64,000 nt of DNA from Dolichospermum compactum NIES-806. Its GTDB lineage: Bacteria; Cyanobacteriota; Cyanobacteriia; Cyanobacteriales; Nostocaceae. The stretch is taken from contig NZ_AP018316.1 of the NCBI RefSeq assembly GCF_002368115.1, positions 2,198,927-2,262,926 on the forward strand. Direction: 5' to 3'. The notes beneath the pieces were generated by a model, which did no database searches, had not been told where the DNA came from, and saw only the letters and a program-made list of their open reading frames with translations. This document shows, one piece after another, positions 61,821 through 64,000 of this stretch. Made by a program: the position numbers and the translations under genes. How positions within the stretch are numbered: position 1 is the first letter of the stretch; each line of letters begins with the position of its first letter.

Positions 61821-62378
61821 ATGGCAGCAAATCTCAAACAAATAGCCAAGTATCTAGATAATCTTGGTTGGGACTACCGTATTGATGAAAAAGAAGACCG
61901 GATTATTACAGGTGTTGAAGCGGAAAACATCGAAGATTTTCTGATAGTTGTCCAACTGGACGAGGAAGGAAAATTTTTTCGGCTGTTTGCACCCCAAGTT
62001 TTGGCTGAAGTAAAAGACCATCCCCACAAAGATGCTATCCTCCAGACGATGTTGGCTATTTCCTGGGAAACCAAAATGCTGCAATGGGAATATGATCCAT
62101 CCGATGGTGAAATCCGCGCTATCATCGAATTTCCTCTGGAAGACTCCATGCTCACCGAGAGACAATTTAACCGTTGTCTGAGCGGATTAATCCAAATTGT
62201 GGATACCATTGCCCTACCGCGTTTGCAAGAGGTAATGGAAACAGGAGCAGATCCGGGCAATCTGGACTTAGGAGAAAGATTATTGTTGAGTATTCAAGAA
62301 CAAGCTCCTGGATTATTAGAACTCCTAGAAAAAGCTATGGAAGCGCGGAAAAAGCGCGGTAGTTTTGCCGATGATTAA
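61821..62378 (+). CDS. YbjN domain-containing protein
   Basis: 185 residues from ATG 61821, which has an ACGAGG RBS; an upstream GTG at 61782 would add 13. A sandwich-like YbjN/CesT-type fold: IAKYLDNLGWDYRIDEKEDRII, IVVQLDEEGKFFRLFAPQVL, LQWEYDPSDGEIRAIIEFPLEDSMLTERQFNRCLS. It is a predicted chaperone-like or adaptor protein of unknown role. A 78-base gap separates it from the DUF3318 gene on the same strand. Confidence 0.85.
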   Translation: MAANLKQIAKYLDNLGWDYRIDEKEDRIITGVEAENIEDFLIVVQLDEEGKFFRLFAPQVLAEVKDHPHKDAILQTMLAISWETKMLQWEYDPSDGEIRAIIEFPLEDSMLTERQFNRCLSGLIQIVDTIALPRLQEVMETGADPGNLDLGERLLLSIQEQAPGLLELLEKAMEARKKRGSFADD

Positions 62379-62456
62379 GGTGGATAACTACTGAAATCCC
62401 TAGACTGCAAAGTGATAACCTGATCATATACTGAAATTTTGTAAGGCTGGATTTTT

Positions 62457-63098
62457 ATGACATCCTATGCAACCTCCTCTGCTAAAGCAGAAATGAGTGA
62501 ACTCCGGCGGTTAAAAAGCTTGTTACCCCCAGAATTGCAAAGTTGGGTAACAGTTGAAGGCACAATAGAGGTTAATCCATCCCTGATTCGTTGCGAAGAG
62601 ATTGGCAAGGACCAAGTAGAAATTCAAATTGACTTGGTAAAATGGGATGCTCTGGCAATGGATCAGCGTAATTTGCTGTTTTGGCACGAAGTTGCTCGCA
62701 TTCAAAATGACACAATTCCCAAGGATGGTTGGGAAATGGCAGCACTAGCTATTGGTTTGGGTGGTGCTGTAGGTGAGTTATGGGTACAAGATGGATTATT
62801 GCTAGTATTGGCTTTAGCACTTTGTGGTGTGTCCGGTTGGAGATTGTATCAAAAAAATAATGGTGGTAAACAAATTAAAGAATTGCTGGATGCGGACGAA
62901 AAAGCGATCGCTCTAGCAACCCGCTTTGGCTATAGTTTACCTAACGCCTATAAAAGTCTTGGTAGTGCCTTAAAAACTTTGGTGGAAACCACTCCTAGCA
63001 AACGTCAGCGTTCTCGATATGAAGCCAGACTTTCTGCTCTCAAACGGAGCGCCAACAAGGCTAAAACTAAATCGAGGAACGAGGATTCTGGTCTGTAA
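62457..63098 (+). CDS. DUF3318 domain-containing protein
   Basis: 213 residues. SSAKAEMSELRRLKSLLPPELQSWVTVEG, VKWDALAMDQRNLLFWHEVARIQNDTIPKDGWEMAALAIGLGGAVGELWVQDGLLLVLALALCGVSGWRLYQ contains a membrane segment, and a basic tail (KRSANKAKTKSRN) follows. A conserved cyanobacterial membrane protein of unknown function. ATG is preceded by a weak AAGGCTGG. No other partner beyond the YbjN gene. Confidence 0.88.
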   Translation: MTSYATSSAKAEMSELRRLKSLLPPELQSWVTVEGTIEVNPSLIRCEEIGKDQVEIQIDLVKWDALAMDQRNLLFWHEVARIQNDTIPKDGWEMAALAIGLGGAVGELWVQDGLLLVLALALCGVSGWRLYQKNNGGKQIKELLDADEKAIALATRFGYSLPNAYKSLGSALKTLVETTPSKRQRSRYEARLSALKRSANKAKTKSRNEDSGL

Positions 63099-63402
63099 AA
63101 TCTTCATAGCTAGTGGGTTGGGTGTTGCCCACCCCACAAGGATATAGATTCATCCTCTGTCTTCTATTGTCCTCTTTCTTGCTCCTGACTCCTTCACGCC
63201 ATATTAAAACTTTATCAAACTTTATTATTTCGCTCATCAAAAATTTTTAAATAATTCAATCGCTGCAATATTTTATAATTTTGGAAAGTCATAGATTACA
63301 AAAATACCGGAATCCCATCATTCACCTTCGCAACTAATAAAACTTCCCATTCTCACTTCTTAACAACTGTACTTTGGAAGACAATTATTTTTACAAATAC
63401 CT
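63099..63402. other. Spacer with GGGTTGGG hairpin
   Basis: GTGGGTTGGGTGTTGCCCACCCC (63113-63139) forms a hairpin just after the DUF3318 stop, and CTCCTGACTCC repeats follow; the remainder is AT-rich with no gene. It could act as a terminator, but lacks a T-run. Confidence 0.45.
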
Positions 63403-63702
63403 CTAACTTAGTGTTAGAGACAAGTTATATAGCGGTATGCACTTTTTGTAAAATACATTCAGTAAATCAAAAACCTGTAGGGGCAGGGTTTCCTTGCTCT
63501 CGATTGTATAGCATCCGACTTCTTCCTCCTCCTCCGGGGAAATTTGAAATCCATACCTACCGAGTCTAAATAGATCCATAAATTGGCGGAAATATTGACT
63601 GACATATTCACAACAGTAAAAACGTTGTAAATCGCTGCTATTGTGAAGCTTTATTGGTGATATTTTCTCTAATCTTTGAAAATCTACCAACTTGTGATTC
63701 AT
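63403..63702 (-). CDS. Hypothetical small protein (uncertain)
   Basis: 99 residues, not recognised. Contains a central FRLGRYGFQISPEEEEEVG block and a hydrophobic tail. It overlaps no other gene, but context (no SD; low-complexity Glu run from a CTC repeat) makes it a weak candidate. A shorter start (MDLFRLGRYG) is possible. Alternatively non-coding. Confidence 0.3.
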   Translation of the reverse strand: MNHKLVDFQRLEKISPIKLHNSSDLQRFYCCEYVSQYFRQFMDLFRLGRYGFQISPEEEEEVGCYTIESKETLPLQVFDLLNVFYKKCIPLYNLSLTLS

Positions 63703-63770
63703 CAGACAGATTAAAGGTAAGGTTAATTGTTTTTCTAAAGAAAAATAACGTTGAGCAAATTAGATTATAT

Positions 63771-64000
63771 ATGGCAACTAAAGTCCAGAGTTTTATGAGT
63801 AGCCAACCCATATCAGTAGATTTTTCAGTGACTTATTTAGAAGGCGCAGCCATCTTGCAAGTTCCAGTGAGGTTAACTGTACTTGAAGCTGTCAATTTTA
63901 AACAAACTTGCCAAAACTTAATTCAAGCGGATATACCACCTGGACAAATTTTCATTGATTTTCAAAATACTACTTTTATGGATAGTAGTGGTTTAGGTTC
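63771..64000 (+). CDS. STAS-domain anti-sigma factor antagonist (partial)
   Basis: The first 76 codons are visible; the window ends within the gene. VDFSVTYLEGAAILQVPVRLTVLEAVNFKQTCQNLI and IFIDFQNTTFMDSSGLG form a STAS domain with the phospho-accepting Ser in MDSSG. These proteins are dephosphorylated or phosphorylated by partner switching with a serine kinase anti-sigma factor. A plausible frame from ATG 63771; partners are outside the window. Confidence 0.85.
   Translation, partial: MATKVQSFMSSQPISVDFSVTYLEGAAILQVPVRLTVLEAVNFKQTCQNLIQADIPPGQIFIDFQNTTFMDSSGLG

Noticed and set aside
61854..62260. Two overlapping minus-strand frames inside the YbjN gene
   Set aside because: They are antisense shadows of a well-supported plus-strand gene with no start signals or family match.

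Overview
The window is chromosomal DNA of a filamentous, probably heterocyst-forming cyanobacterium (Nostocales). The evidence is a psbA photosystem II gene, a cyanobacterial-type hemA and a GlpX-type fructose/sedoheptulose bisphosphatase, a clpP-clpR cluster, a CRR6-type NDH-1 maturation factor, a Ycf55-like protein, low GC content, many HIP1 octamers (GCGATCGC), and intergenic spacers full of short purine-rich or palindromic repeats and MITE-like elements. Genus-level placement is not possible from the sequence alone; an Anabaena/Dolichospermum-like bloom former would fit.

Layout. 1-8 kb: 3' remnant of a pheophorbide-a-oxygenase-like Rieske gene cut by an IS-like end, a J-domain/TPR protein, a three-gene clpR / clpR-like / clpP cluster, a Uma2 nuclease-like protein, a TM2-domain protein and two overlapping paralogous VWA genes. 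8-9.5 kb: a noncoding stretch with two similar units ending in intrinsic terminators (candidate tandem small RNAs), dispersed repeats and a transposase-like HTH gene. 9.5-12.4 kb: HU, cobD and a flavin oxidoreductase without the redox cysteines. 12.4-17.9 kb: a mobile-element-rich zone with an IS remnant bounded by 28-bp perfect inverted repeats, an interrupted reading frame, a MATE-NUDIX-kinase operon, and a VapBC-type cassette between two 163-bp MITE copies.

17.9-36.4 kb: the most distinctive region, a 17-gene sugar cluster. The left arm (minus strand) has an NDP-sugar epimerase, a fused nucleotidyltransferase-PfkB kinase (HldE activities in reversed order) and a GmhA-like isomerase. The right arm (plus strand) has a sucrose-phosphatase-like HAD, two glycosyltransferases, a GH13 glycosidase, a second HAD, a transketolase, GmhB, a GT61 glycosyltransferase, an epimerase, YjbQ, a DegT-type aminotransferase, a TIM-barrel sugar isomerase and an SDR. 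A convergent NtdB-like (kanosamine-6-phosphate phosphatase-like) HAD closes it. Together these could draw sedoheptulose-7-phosphate from transketolase into a nucleotide-activated heptose and add an amino-sugar branch for a glycan or glycoside. The product is unknown.

36.9-64 kb is mostly conserved housekeeping: a Ycf55-like response regulator, a Fur-family repressor, CRR6, a GT9 transferase, ispD, scpB, a DUF760 protein, an HtrA protease, a LysM/M23 peptidase, an isochorismatase-like hydrolase, a DUF1574 + MBOAT acylation pair, psbA, an SRPBCC protein, a Gly-rich RRM protein, ribonuclease D, a TPR protein, a sodium:solute symporter with its DUF4212 subunit, hemA, glpX, a YbjN-type protein, a DUF3318 protein, and the start of a STAS-domain anti-sigma-factor antagonist at the right edge. 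I saw no tRNA, rRNA or CRISPR array.
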